A DNA stretch of 29,765 nt from Bacillota bacterium (GTDB taxonomy: Bacteria; Bacillota; Clostridia; Lachnospirales; Lachnospiraceae), in the NCBI GenBank assembly GCA_023423045.1, contig JAFAGA010000064.1, positions 1 to 29,765 of the forward strand, read 5' to 3'. Numbering within the stretch: position 1 is the first letter of the stretch; each line of letters begins with the position of its first letter. This document shows, piece after piece, positions 22,662-29,765 of this stretch. The notes under the pieces were generated by a model, which searched no databases, was not told where the DNA came from, and worked only from the letters and a program-made list of their open reading frames with translations. The position numbers and the translations under genes were made by a program.

Positions 22662-23546
22662 TCAGAAGATCCGGTACCCTGCATACTTATCTGCAAGCTT
22701 ATAGGCTGCTGTCAACAAGGCAAAGCTGATTATGGATTTAAACAATCCCACAGCCGTAGCAAAGCTGTATTGTAAATCCAAAAGTCCGACACGGTATACA
22801 TAGGTGTCTATGATATCACCGGTTTCATAAACCAGCGGTGAATACAGATTAAATATTTGATCAAAGCCTGCATTCAAAATCTTGCCCATATTTAATGTCG
22901 TCATCAGGACAATGGTCGGAAGAATCGACGGTATTGTTATATTAAATATTTTTTTCATCCTGCCCGCCCCATCCATGCCTGCCGCTTCATATAAGGACGG
23001 ATCTATGTTGGTCATGGCAGCTACATAGACGATTGCACTGTATCCAAATTCCTTCCATACATCTCCCAGGATAACGATGGGACGGAACCACCGGTTACTG
23101 ATCAGATACATCACCGGTTCTCCACCGAAAGCCGTTACCACTTGATTGACCACTCCGCTGTAGGAGAAAACATTGCTGAACATAACAGCCAAAATTACCC
23201 AGGATAAAAAATGGGGCAGATACACCGCTGTCTGAACAAAGCGCTTGAATTTCAACCTTTTGCACTCATTCAGCAATATGGCAAATGCAATCGCAACCAG
23301 CATACCGATCAGGATTTTGAAAACAGCAATGATTATGGTATTGGTTAAAATATTTCTAAAGTCCGGCAGAATGAACAACCGTTTAAAATTACCAAACCCA
23401 ACAAATTTCGAGCCAAAAATCCCTTTCGATGGTACAAAATGTTGGAATGCCATAGCTAAGCCGCCCATTGGAATAATGTGAAATATCGTCAGGAACAGCA
23501 TTCCCGAAAGCAGCATCAAATGGTAGGGTAATTGTTTGCGCTTCAT
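22662..23546 (-). CDS. Carbohydrate ABC transporter permease (LplB/YteP type)
   Basis: This 294-residue membrane subunit has six predicted spans. FVGFGNFKRLFILPDFRNILTNT after the first span, the EAA-like loop YEAAGMDGAGRMKKIFNITIPSI, and GFDQIFNLYSPLVYETGDIIDTYVYR near the end are diagnostic of LplB/YteP-type permeases. AGGGGAG lies 9 nt before the ATG. It should pair with the LplC-type permease to form the channel for the sugar delivered by the lipoprotein encoded 44 nt upstream. Confidence 0.92.
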   Translation of the reverse strand: MKRKQLPYHLMLLSGMLFLTIFHIIPMGGLAMAFQHFVPSKGIFGSKFVGFGNFKRLFILPDFRNILTNTIIIAVFKILIGMLVAIAFAILLNECKRLKFKRFVQTAVYLPHFLSWVILAVMFSNVFSYSGVVNQVVTAFGGEPVMYLISNRWFRPIVILGDVWKEFGYSAIVYVAAMTNIDPSLYEAAGMDGAGRMKKIFNITIPSILPTIVLMTTLNMGKILNAGFDQIFNLYSPLVYETGDIIDTYVYRVGLLDLQYSFATAVGLFKSIISFALLTAAYKLADKYAGYRIF

Positions 23547-23590
23547 TTCTTAAAACTCCCCTCTTCCTGCTTGAACAGGCATATTTATGC

Positions 23591-25300
23591 TTACCTGGCC
23601 AGCAGTTCCACTTCCTCTTTCAGGGTATCGCCGCCAAGCTGCTTCCACTGTGATGCAAACTCATCAAAATAATCCAACGGTTTCTCTCCTAAAATAATCT
23701 TCAGATACATCTCCATTTCCAGCTTATCCAGGGTCGGCTCCAATTCGGTGCTGGAATCCGTGGGATAATAATAAGCCGCTTCCACAGGCTTACATACGGG
23801 GTCCGCTGCCACACCGCTGCCAATGTATCTGAAATAATATGCCCGGAAGGTAAGTTCGCTCTTATCACTGCCATCCGCATAAGAAGCCGCCAGCTTCACC
23901 TGCTCCTTATCATATTCCGTCATACCCGGATATTCTTCATAAGTCCCGCTCTCGATCTGCTGCTTTACCACACCGGCAAGCTTCGGAACGATATCATAAT
24001 AGTCAAGGGTCAGTCCGCCATGGAAGAACACAGCCCGCCTTCCGCTGCCGGAAGCCGCAATACCCGCATCGTCGACAATCTTCTTTGCTTCCGGATCAAA
24101 ACCGCGATAGATATCGTTGTTAATTCCGATTGCTCTGATTGCTGCTTCCGGATTCTTGCAGTTCTTACTGATCAGCATCATGGAAGATACCGGTGAAGAC
24201 ATCATATAGCCAAGGTTTCCATCCGAATTTAGCGGTGCACAGACCGGTACAAATTCAACCTCGGGATTGTTCGTAAATGCATCTGCTGCGATTGAGGACC
24301 ACGGACCAAAATAAGCGCCGGACTGTCCGGAGGTTACGATCGCTTCCGTTTCCCCGCTTCCAATTCTGGTCGGAAATTGGGTATCGATCAGTCCTTTCTG
24401 ATACCAATCCTGTAAAAGGCCTAAGGCACCCTTCATCGCTTCACCGATCGAACCATAGTATACCTCATTATTTTCATTCTGCATCCATTGTTTTGGATAG
24501 GCGCCAAAGCTGTAAAATATAGGCTCCAGGCCATAGATATGACCGAATTCCTGCACCGGCTGGGTTGCATCCACCGCAAGCCCGACGGTATCATTTACTC
24601 CATTACCATCCGGGTCATCGTGTACAAAGGCAGTTAAAACCTTTTCTAAATCCTCTATTGTCTCAGGTATATCCAGCCCCAGGTTGTCCAGCCAGTCCTT
24701 CCTCAGCCACAAAAGATCCTGCCCATAACCCAGGTTACCGGAAGGAATGCCCAGCAGTTTTCCGTCAATTGTGACTGCATCCAGGGTTCTTCCTCCAAAG
24801 GATTGATCAATTGCTTTCATGGTATCCGATGCATTTGCCTCATAAATATCGGTCAGATCGGCCAGCATGTCATTCTCCGCCAACTGTAGAAAGGTAAGAT
24901 AATTATTACAGAAAAAGATATCCGGAACGGTTCCCGATGCAATATTGACCGATAGTTTATTGTTGTACTCCGAACCAATCGATTGCCAGGCCATTTTCAT
25001 TTCGATATTGTATTTATCCTTCAGATAGTCAAATACCACATTCTCCTCCGGTGACTGTCCTTCGGGCAGGGTAACATCCGGATACATTATTTTTGAAAAG
25101 GTTAATTCCACCGGTTCCGTATATTTTCCTTCTGCATCCATGGAGTTGCCTCCGCCGTTCCCATCCTGGGCCTCGGTTTTTTCCGCATCATTGTTCTTAG
25201 TCTTCCCTTCATTGGGATTAGAGGTACCGGAGCAGCCGGCCAAAAGCAGCATAATGAATATCAGAAATAACGCTGTTGCCTTCCTTGTTTTACAATTCAT
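23591..25300 (-). CDS. Extracellular solute-binding lipoprotein of the sugar ABC transporter
   Basis: This 569-residue lipoprotein has a lipobox LLAGC with the lipidated Cys at residue 23, followed by an Asn/Gly/Asp/Glu-rich flexible linker. The mature part fits the large LplA/YtcQ type of family 1 solute-binding proteins: KDKYNIEMKMAWQ, SGTVPDIFF, the typical GIPSGNLGYGQDLLWLRKDWLDNLGL segment and DPDGNGVNDTVGLA, a calcium-loop-like DPDGNG common in this subfamily. The start at 25300 has GGGAG 5 nt upstream. The ligand is probably an oligosaccharide, but no binding residue can be assigned from sequence alone. The 350-bp gap upstream holds the control region for this operon. Confidence 0.92.
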   Translation of the reverse strand: MNCKTRKATALFLIFIMLLLAGCSGTSNPNEGKTKNNDAEKTEAQDGNGGGNSMDAEGKYTEPVELTFSKIMYPDVTLPEGQSPEENVVFDYLKDKYNIEMKMAWQSIGSEYNNKLSVNIASGTVPDIFFCNNYLTFLQLAENDMLADLTDIYEANASDTMKAIDQSFGGRTLDAVTIDGKLLGIPSGNLGYGQDLLWLRKDWLDNLGLDIPETIEDLEKVLTAFVHDDPDGNGVNDTVGLAVDATQPVQEFGHIYGLEPIFYSFGAYPKQWMQNENNEVYYGSIGEAMKGALGLLQDWYQKGLIDTQFPTRIGSGETEAIVTSGQSGAYFGPWSSIAADAFTNNPEVEFVPVCAPLNSDGNLGYMMSSPVSSMMLISKNCKNPEAAIRAIGINNDIYRGFDPEAKKIVDDAGIAASGSGRRAVFFHGGLTLDYYDIVPKLAGVVKQQIESGTYEEYPGMTEYDKEQVKLAASYADGSDKSELTFRAYYFRYIGSGVAADPVCKPVEAAYYYPTDSSTELEPTLDKLEMEMYLKIILGEKPLDYFDEFASQWKQLGGDTLKEEVELLAR

Positions 25301-25508
25301 AATTTCTCCCTTCTCAACATTCCTCACGGGAAAACTGATCCCGGCAAACTCCCATGCCCCATATGGCTTTGTATTCCCTCATACATTGCGCGCTTCGATC
25401 CCACGTATTCAGTAATACTGCACATACTTTTCCAGTTTTACCCGTATTTAATTATATATTTTTGATACCTATATACTATATATCACAATATGAATTTAAA
25501 AAATGCAC
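25301..25508 (-). promoter_or_regulatory. Leader and promoter region of the sugar-uptake operon
   Basis: No gene is visible here. The minus strand has AT-rich TATA-like runs near 25445-25495 (for example TATAGT and TATAGG) that could hold the -10 box, but no good -35, which fits a promoter that needs the activator bound at the direct repeats just upstream. About 150 nt of untranslated leader would then precede the lipoprotein gene. I recognise no riboswitch. Confidence 0.4.
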
Positions 25509-25548
25509 AATTCCGGTGTTCTATAGCTAAAATTCCGGTATATATAGC
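25509..25548 (-). promoter_or_regulatory. Direct repeats, probable binding site of the AraC-type regulator
   Basis: AATTCCGGTGTTCTATAGC (25509-25527) is repeated as AATTCCGGTATATATAGC (25531-25548). The CCGG cores are 22 bp apart and the TATAGC cores 21 bp apart, so the sites lie on the same DNA face about two turns apart. This is the usual geometry for AraC-family activators. The site lies between the gene of such a regulator and the promoter region of the transporter operon, so control by the regulator at 25653 is likely. Confidence 0.6.
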
Positions 25549-25550
25549 AA

Positions 25551-25642
25551 AATGAGTAATTGCCGCTCTCTTTCGTTCCTTTTTAGTCACGCACAATAAA
25601 ATCACGACATAAAAAGAACCGTCTCTTCAGCAATTACTCATT
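25551..25642. repeat. 92-nt inverted repeat, probable terminator of the kinase-regulator operon
   Basis: AATGAGTAATTGC (25551-25563) and its exact complement (25630-25642) enclose a second stem near 25571-25619 in which GTTCCTTTTTAGTC pairs with GACATAAAAAGAAC with two bulges. The element ends 10 nt before the regulator stop, so it may terminate that transcript. Its length and outer arms resemble a small palindromic repeat element; no target-site duplication flanks it. Confidence 0.5.
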
Positions 25643-25652
25643 CTATAAGCCA

Positions 25653-26438
25653 TCATATCACTTCTTTATATTCACTGGGGGTAAATCCGGTATATTTTTT
25701 AAAAATTTTACTAAAATAATGCGGATTATTTCCATAGCCAACCTGCTCTGCAATCACATAAATCTTAATCTCCGACAATTCCCGAATTAAATATTTTGCT
25801 TTTTCCACTCTCCTTCGATTCAGATAGGAGGTAAAGTTTTCACCCACCTTTTGTGTAAAAGCCTTTCCCACATAATCCTCATTCATATAGACCAGCTCGG
25901 AAGCAACCCATCTTAAGCCCAATCTTTCATCCTCCAGATGCTCATCTACGTACTCCAATATCTTCTCCACAAAATCTTCTTTCTTCTCTGTCTGATGCCT
26001 TATTTCACTGACGGTCAGATCCAGACGGTCGACCAGCCTCCTGGCCTCCTCCAGTTCCTGTGTTCTATCGATATCCTTAATTACTTCGCGGATTGCCGCT
26101 ATAATCTCATCCTCACCACAGGGCTTCAGAAGATAATGCTTTACCCCTTCCTTCATGGCTTCTTTGGCAAATTCAAATTCATTATATCCGGACAGGACGA
26201 TGACTTCCCCGCGGTAATCCATCTTCCTCAACCTGCGGATTAACTCAACTCCATTCATTACCGGCATCTTAATATCCGTTATTACAATGTCAGGATGAAC
26301 CAATTCCACCTTTTCCAGAGCCTCAAAACCGTTCAAACAGGTTCCGGTCAGGCAGACACCGCACTTCTCCCAGGGAACTAGGCGGCTGATTGCTTCCACG
26401 ACAGACTGTTCATCATCCACCAACAATACCGTTTTCAT
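25653..26438 (-). CDS. AraC-type response regulator (YesN-like)
   Basis: This 261-residue regulator has a receiver domain (residues 1-125) with D8, D9 and phosphorylated Asp55 in DIVITDIKMPVMNG, and the conserved Lys in YLLKP. A helical linker follows, then a C-terminal AraC domain (about 160-261) with two helix-turn-helix units: LRWVASELVYMNEDYVGKAF and IYVIAEQVGYGNNPHYFSKIFKKYTGFTPSEY, the latter matching the AraC signature closely. GGAGG is 9 nt before the ATG. The gene overlaps the kinase gene by 26 nt. It probably activates the adjacent sugar transporter through the direct repeats at 25509. Confidence 0.93.
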   Translation of the reverse strand: MKTVLLVDDEQSVVEAISRLVPWEKCGVCLTGTCLNGFEALEKVELVHPDIVITDIKMPVMNGVELIRRLRKMDYRGEVIVLSGYNEFEFAKEAMKEGVKHYLLKPCGEDEIIAAIREVIKDIDRTQELEEARRLVDRLDLTVSEIRHQTEKKEDFVEKILEYVDEHLEDERLGLRWVASELVYMNEDYVGKAFTQKVGENFTSYLNRRRVEKAKYLIRELSEIKIYVIAEQVGYGNNPHYFSKIFKKYTGFTPSEYKEVI

Positions 26439-28224
26439 CCGTTCTGACCTCCGTTTCTATCTCTGCTTTGGGAAGGTAGAATTCCACTATTGTTCCATTC
26501 CCCGTGTTATGCAGAATAAGGCTGTATTCCTCAGAAAATAAAAGTTTAATCCGCTGACTGATATTGGAGAGTCCTATACCCAGCCCGTAAATTTGCTTCT
26601 CAGTCTGCTCTTTCCCGGCCTTTTCCAATGCATCTTCCTCTATCCCCGGTCCATTATCCTCCACATACAGATGAAAGGTATTCTCTTCCTCCCGTGTCCA
26701 GATCTTTATCACACAGGGCTCCAGAATCGCCTCAAGAGCATATTTTATTGAATTTTCTACGACATTCTGGAGGGAAAGCTTTGGAATCCTCTGATGATAA
26801 AGGTGCTCCGGAATATCATAGATTACCTTCAACCGTTCCTGATACCGAAGCTTCTGTATATCCACATAGTGCCCTACGATCTTAAGCTCTTCCCCTAAGG
26901 ATACGGGGTCTTCCTCCTCACTCAGCGTATATCTCAGCAGCTTTCCCAGCGCTTCCGCAATCTGGGAGACCTCCTGGGGTTTATTATCCTTCGCCTTCCA
27001 GTTTACGGTCTGAAGGGTATTAAACAAAAAATGGGGATTTATTTGCTGTTGAAGCATCTTTAATTTACTTTCCTGAATCAACAGCTGCTTTACATAATTA
27101 TCCTGAATGAGCTTCTCCAGCTCCTTCACCATCTTATCAAAGCTCTGATGGATGAAGCCGATCTCATCGTTTCGCATGGCATAGCTCGGATATTTCTCCA
27201 TATGAAAATCTCCGCTTCGGACACTCCTCATCTTCTTCACAAGATAATCAAAATGCCTGGTCAAAGAAAAAATTAATGTCCGGCAAAACAAAACCGTAAT
27301 TACGATCACCAAAAAGTCAACCAGAATAAAAACAATCTTCAAGCCTGTGACGGAGCCAAACACATCATTAAAGGGAATCAATGTAATGCAGTGCCAGGAA
27401 TAGATGGAATCATCCGTATAGGAAGCAAAATACTTTTCTCCCTCAACCGTAACCACACGGTAAGGCCTGTCCTCCATGATCTCCTCCAGATTTTCTTCCT
27501 GCCACAGATCGGCATAAATTTTGCCGTCTTCATTATAGATCTGTATGTTGGGAGCATATTTCAGATTCCTGTTCTCCTTCAGCTGTGCCCTAATAATCGA
27601 TTGAAAATCACATTCCACCAGTATCCTGCCCAGCGTCCTGAAATTTCCCGAGACCTCCTTTATATTCCGCACATAAAACATCCGGTCTCCCGGGTAGCTG
27701 TCAGGAAACCAGGCGGAATTTTTATAATCACCGGAAAGCTTATCCTCCATCACCATAAATATAACATCGTCCATTTTTCTGGGTAATTGCCCCACATAAT
27801 ACCATTCTTCATCAACAAATATTGAGATTGACAGAATTTCCGCGTTATTATCATACTCGTCCTTCAACAGCTGATAGAACTCAACGGCAAGAGCATGATA
27901 TTCACTGCTCGTCTCCCTCCCTCTGATATTCGGCTTCTTAAAACGCAGAGCGGACTGCATGGTAGCGTCTGTGATCAGATGCCCCGTAATACTCTCAATT
28001 TTACTGAGTTCCGCCTCAATATTGTTAACCGAAATATTCAGACTCTGTACCGTCGACTGATACAGCGTATCCTCATACTGGCCAAACACATAGAAGGAAA
28101 ATGCCATTATAATAATGCTTGACAAGATCGAGCACGGTATCATGATCAATAAGAATTTGCTATGCAGATTGCAGTTGCTTATACAAAGTTTGAGCTTGAT
28201 AAGAATATCCGGCTTCTTAATCAT
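26413..28224 (-). CDS. Sensor histidine kinase (YesM-like, His_kinase family)
   Basis: This 603-residue kinase has a first span at about residues 20-45, a large extracytoplasmic sensor domain (46-290, probably a Cache fold), and a second span near 295-322. A HAMP domain follows, then the H-box INPHFLFNTLQTVNW, with the phospho-acceptor His near residue 395, and an ATPase domain with NVVENSIKYALE, DNGPGIEED and GIGLSNISQRIKLLF. The PHFLFN motif is specific to the YesM/LytS class. The start at 28224 is preceded by GGAGGAGGG; the longer frame would cross the rubrerythrin terminator region. It phosphorylates the YesN-like regulator in response to an extracellular sugar or a liganded binding protein. 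Confidence 0.92.
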   Translation of the reverse strand: MIKKPDILIKLKLCISNCNLHSKFLLIMIPCSILSSIIIMAFSFYVFGQYEDTLYQSTVQSLNISVNNIEAELSKIESITGHLITDATMQSALRFKKPNIRGRETSSEYHALAVEFYQLLKDEYDNNAEILSISIFVDEEWYYVGQLPRKMDDVIFMVMEDKLSGDYKNSAWFPDSYPGDRMFYVRNIKEVSGNFRTLGRILVECDFQSIIRAQLKENRNLKYAPNIQIYNEDGKIYADLWQEENLEEIMEDRPYRVVTVEGEKYFASYTDDSIYSWHCITLIPFNDVFGSVTGLKIVFILVDFLVIVITVLFCRTLIFSLTRHFDYLVKKMRSVRSGDFHMEKYPSYAMRNDEIGFIHQSFDKMVKELEKLIQDNYVKQLLIQESKLKMLQQQINPHFLFNTLQTVNWKAKDNKPQEVSQIAEALGKLLRYTLSEEEDPVSLGEELKIVGHYVDIQKLRYQERLKVIYDIPEHLYHQRIPKLSLQNVVENSIKYALEAILEPCVIKIWTREEENTFHLYVEDNGPGIEEDALEKAGKEQTEKQIYGLGIGLSNISQRIKLLFSEEYSLILHNTGNGTIVEFYLPKAEIETEVRTDENGIVGG

Positions 28225-28258
28225 CTGACCCTCCTCCGGCCTCGCCTGGCTTCTTACA

Positions 28259-28286
28259 ATGAAGCTTTGTTTCAACCAGGCTTCAT
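28259..28286. promoter_or_regulatory. Short inverted repeat upstream of the YesM-like gene
   Basis: ATGAAGC (28259-28265) and GCTTCAT (28280-28286) form a 7-bp inverted repeat with a 14-bp spacer, 35-62 nt before the kinase start. It could be an operator or a leader hairpin. No clear promoter was found for the kinase gene, so this is weak. Confidence 0.25.
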
Positions 28287-28313
28287 ACACTGTGTTTTTC
28301 GCATGCATGAAAC

Positions 28314-28346
28314 AAAACCTGCAACATCGAATGTTATGCAGGTTTT
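28314..28346 (-). terminator. Intrinsic terminator of the rubrerythrin gene
   Basis: AAAACCTGCA-ACAT pairs with ATGTT-A-TGCAGGTTTT around a CGA loop, with one bulged base. Read on the minus strand the stem ends in GGTTTTGTTT, a suitable T-rich tail, about 35 nt past the rubrerythrin stop. Confidence 0.75.
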
Positions 28347-28380
28347 GATTTATCTTGGTGATCAATATTAAATTTACTTA

Positions 28381-28914
28381 TTAATAATTCTCTTTTCTCA
28401 CTTCAAAATAGCTCTGAGGATGCTTGCATACGGGGCAAAGCTCCGGAGCCTTCTTGCCCATTACAAGGTGTCCGCAGTTGCGGCATTCCCAAATCATCTC
28501 GTCCGATTTTTCAAAAACACTCTTCATCTCTACATTGTTCAGGAGAGCACGGTATCTTTCCTCATGTGACTTCTCAATCTTGGCGACCATTCTGAACTGT
28601 GCTGCAAGAGCCTTGAAGCCTTCTTCCTCGGCATCCTTGGCAAAACCCTCGTACATATCGGTCCACTCATAGTTCTCGCCTTCTGCAGCATGGAGTAAAT
28701 TCGCTGCCGTATCACCAAGCTCGCCCAATGCCTTAAACCAAAGCTTTGCATGCTCCTTCTCATTATTCGCTGTCGCTTCGAAAATTGCAGCAATCTGCTC
28801 ATAACCCTCTTTCTTGGCAACGGAGGCAAAATATGTATATTTATTCCTTGCCTGAGACTCTCCTGCGAATGCATCCATTAAGTTTTTCTCTGTCTTGCTT
28901 CCTTTTAATTCCAT
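28381..28914 (-). CDS. rbr: Rubrerythrin
   Basis: Rubrerythrin is the main cytoplasmic NADH-dependent peroxidase of anaerobes. This 177-residue copy has the standard layout: a four-helix diiron domain with Glu/His ligands (FAGESQARNKY, NNEKEHAKLW, EEEGFKALAAQF, KIEKSHEERY), then a C-terminal rubredoxin domain with two CxxC iron-binding knuckles, WECRNCGHLV and CPVCKHPQSYF. AGGAG is 8 nt before the ATG. It has its own promoter and terminator and is not in an operon. PerR- or Rex-type control is plausible: short inverted repeats overlap its promoter, but none matches a known box well. Confidence 0.96.
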   Translation of the reverse strand: MELKGSKTEKNLMDAFAGESQARNKYTYFASVAKKEGYEQIAAIFEATANNEKEHAKLWFKALGELGDTAANLLHAAEGENYEWTDMYEGFAKDAEEEGFKALAAQFRMVAKIEKSHEERYRALLNNVEMKSVFEKSDEMIWECRNCGHLVMGKKAPELCPVCKHPQSYFEVRKENY

Positions 28915-29023
28915 GGTATCTTCTCCTTTTCTGAAATAATTTATTTTATCCCCGCCAGGCTATCTGCTTTGCCAGGGAGGATTTTGGCGGTATTATTCTC
29001 TTACCATAGAATAACATATTTTT

Positions 29024-29051
29024 GTTATAAATTCTACTAGGATATTAACAA
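29024..29051 (-). promoter_or_regulatory. Promoter of rubrerythrin with overlapping inverted repeats
   Basis: On the minus strand TTGTTA (29046-29051) and TATAAC (29024-29029) are spaced by 16 bp. TAACAA (29046-29051) with TTGTTA (29063-29068) forms an inverted repeat over the -35, and ATAAC (29011-29015) with GTTAT (29024-29028) another over the -10. The leader of about 100 nt contains CCTGGC twice and a CCGCCA/TGGCGG stem. Confidence 0.6.
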
Positions 29052-29116
29052 TTTATCGCTTTTTGTTATTTTGGCACGATATCATGAAGAAAAGATATTA
29101 AAACTGTGCGGATTTC

Positions 29117-29371
29117 TTATAGACCGTTGTAAAATATTTTTAATTCCTGTTTGGTTTGTGCAGTCAGGAATTTATCAGGGATTCCAAGAATGGCTCCCTG
29201 TATCCCATACAGCATGTGAAGACAGGCTCCGGGATCACGTTGCAGCCGGATGCGGAGAAATGCTTCCTCAGCGCCTATCTGCCGCAGCTGTTCCGGTGTT
29301 TTGATGCCAACGGCAAGTAAATTTTCCTTTAAAACCTTGCCCACATTGGGCAGATCAGATAGTTCACTCAA
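29117..29371 (-). CDS. Stand-alone TfoX C-terminal-domain protein
   Basis: This 84-residue protein matches the TfoX/Sxy C-terminal domain over nearly its entire length: LSDLPNVGKVLKENLLAVGI, then TPEQLRQIGAEEAFLRIR and DPGACLHMLYGIQGAILGIP. The N-terminal TfoX domain is absent. The fold contains a helix-hairpin-helix-like LPNVGK turn that could contact DNA, but its role in Gram-positive bacteria is not established. I place the start at TTG 29371: GGAGGGG lies 5 nt upstream, the TTG overlaps the stop of the zinc-ribbon gene as TTGA, and it gives the usual short lead before LPN. The ATG 39 nt earlier is inside the neighbouring gene and has no such site. Confidence 0.82.
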   Translation of the reverse strand: MSELSDLPNVGKVLKENLLAVGIKTPEQLRQIGAEEAFLRIRLQRDPGACLHMLYGIQGAILGIPDKFLTAQTKQELKIFYNGL

Positions 29372-29637
29372 CTCTTCCCCTCCATTGATTCCACAAAATC
29401 TGCTTTCCACGCTGGCAGCTTACGCATCATGGATTCCGCAGCACGGGCAGCGACTGCTTGATCAAGCCCCTGGGTCTTTATGATAAAAGAAGTCAAGCCC
29501 TCTTTTTTCTCATCGAAAGATTGCATGGAGCCATCCCGGCGGGCACAGTAGACACAATAATCTTTGTTGGTGTCACCCATTGCAAACTCGGAAGTGTCTT
29601 TCATGGGCATACCGCAGGCAATACAAATTTTCATCAT
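29368..29637 (-). CDS. Small zinc-ribbon protein
   Basis: This 89-residue protein has an N-terminal zinc ribbon formed by CIACGMPM (Cys5 and Cys8) and YCVYCARRDG, separated by the motif DTSEFAMGDTNKDYC. The rest is helical. The pattern agrees with the putative zinc-ribbon family found in many Clostridia, often fused or next to other small domains. AAGGAGG lies 4 nt before the first ATG and 7 nt before the second, so either may be used. The gene is translationally coupled to the TfoX-C gene, which suggests the products act together. Function unknown. Confidence 0.78.
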   Translation of the reverse strand: MMKICIACGMPMKDTSEFAMGDTNKDYCVYCARRDGSMQSFDEKKEGLTSFIIKTQGLDQAVAARAAESMMRKLPAWKADFVESMEGKS

Positions 29638-29703
29638 TTTTCCTCCTTGTATAATAATGATATAGCCAACAAGGCTTATATCTTACTAACATCTTTTTAT
29701 TCT

Positions 29704-29741
29704 GTAACTGAATAAGGAATTCATCCTTAATCAGAAGTTAC
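29704..29741. other. Stem-loop upstream of the zinc-ribbon gene
   Basis: AAGGA (29713-29717) pairs with TCCTT (29723-29727), and the stem extends outward through CTGA/TCAG and GTAA/TTAC with small bulges. It lies about 65 nt before the zinc-ribbon gene. It could be the terminator of a gene beyond the window or a leader element; no T-run follows on the minus strand. Nothing else is visible to 29765. Confidence 0.35.
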
Positions 29742-29765
29742 TATTTATCTAACATGTCTGAGGTT

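Noticed and set aside
25301..25508. Riboswitch in the transporter leader
   Set aside because: No conserved riboswitch core was recognised; the region is AT-rich with only weak local folding.
25551..25642. Classification of the inverted repeat as a MITE
   Set aside because: No target-site duplication is visible at its ends and other copies could not be searched for, so it is listed only as a repeat and probable terminator.

Overview
The window looks like chromosomal DNA of a Clostridia-class Bacillota, most likely a Lachnospiraceae-type gut or soil anaerobe. This is inferred from gene content: a Rex redox repressor, rubrerythrin, a DUF3842-type protein, an SLH/cell-wall-repeat surface protein, a LplB/YtcP-type sugar transporter with a YesM/YesN-type two-component pair, strong AGGAGG ribosome sites and near-consensus sigma-A promoters. 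No rRNA, tRNA, CRISPR array, phage gene or transposase was seen.

Layout. 1-289: 5' part of rex (minus strand), cut by the window edge, with a TTGACA-N17-TATAAT promoter. 392-10204: a TetR-family regulator divergent from a giant secreted protein of about 2991 residues that carries Calx-beta halves, EF-hand-like loops, a sialidase-like region, CARDB and Big2-like modules, three SLH repeats and C-terminal cell-wall-binding repeats. A 47-bp near-perfect palindrome lies on the -10 box between them. 10255-11114: a long shared hairpin, then a DUF3842 protein and a YCII protein. 11230-14157: a self-contained tetR-ATPase-permease-permease exporter operon, transcribed leftward, with a perfect 17-bp inverted repeat at its promoter. 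14368-14970: a secreted two-PepSY protein. 15141-17424: a rightward operon of a double-HTH MerR-like regulator, an ABC ATPase and an ABC-2 permease, with a related palindrome before the regulator and again before the ATPase gene. 17535-18272: a GNAT acetyltransferase.

18239-20727: an OmpR-type response regulator and histidine kinase operon whose third gene, an XRE regulator, is reduced to its first 32 codons. 20864-28224: a leftward carbohydrate-uptake region in which the YesM-like kinase and YesN-like AraC regulator (overlapping genes) are followed by a 350-bp regulatory gap, then the solute-binding lipoprotein, two permeases and a PhnP-like metallo-beta-lactamase-fold hydrolase. The gap holds two direct repeats that fit an AraC-type binding site and a 92-nt inverted repeat. 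28381-29637: rubrerythrin, a stand-alone TfoX C-terminal-domain protein and a small zinc-ribbon protein, the last two joined by a TTGA overlap.

Overall the segment is a series of independently regulated modules for sensing and envelope traffic: two exporters, one importer, two two-component systems, four one-component regulators and a giant surface protein. The best leads are the regulatory DNA elements that sit next to plausible binding proteins, the mosaic surface protein, and the PhnP-like enzyme placed in a sugar-uptake operon. All functional calls come from reading the sequence by eye; no database search was run.
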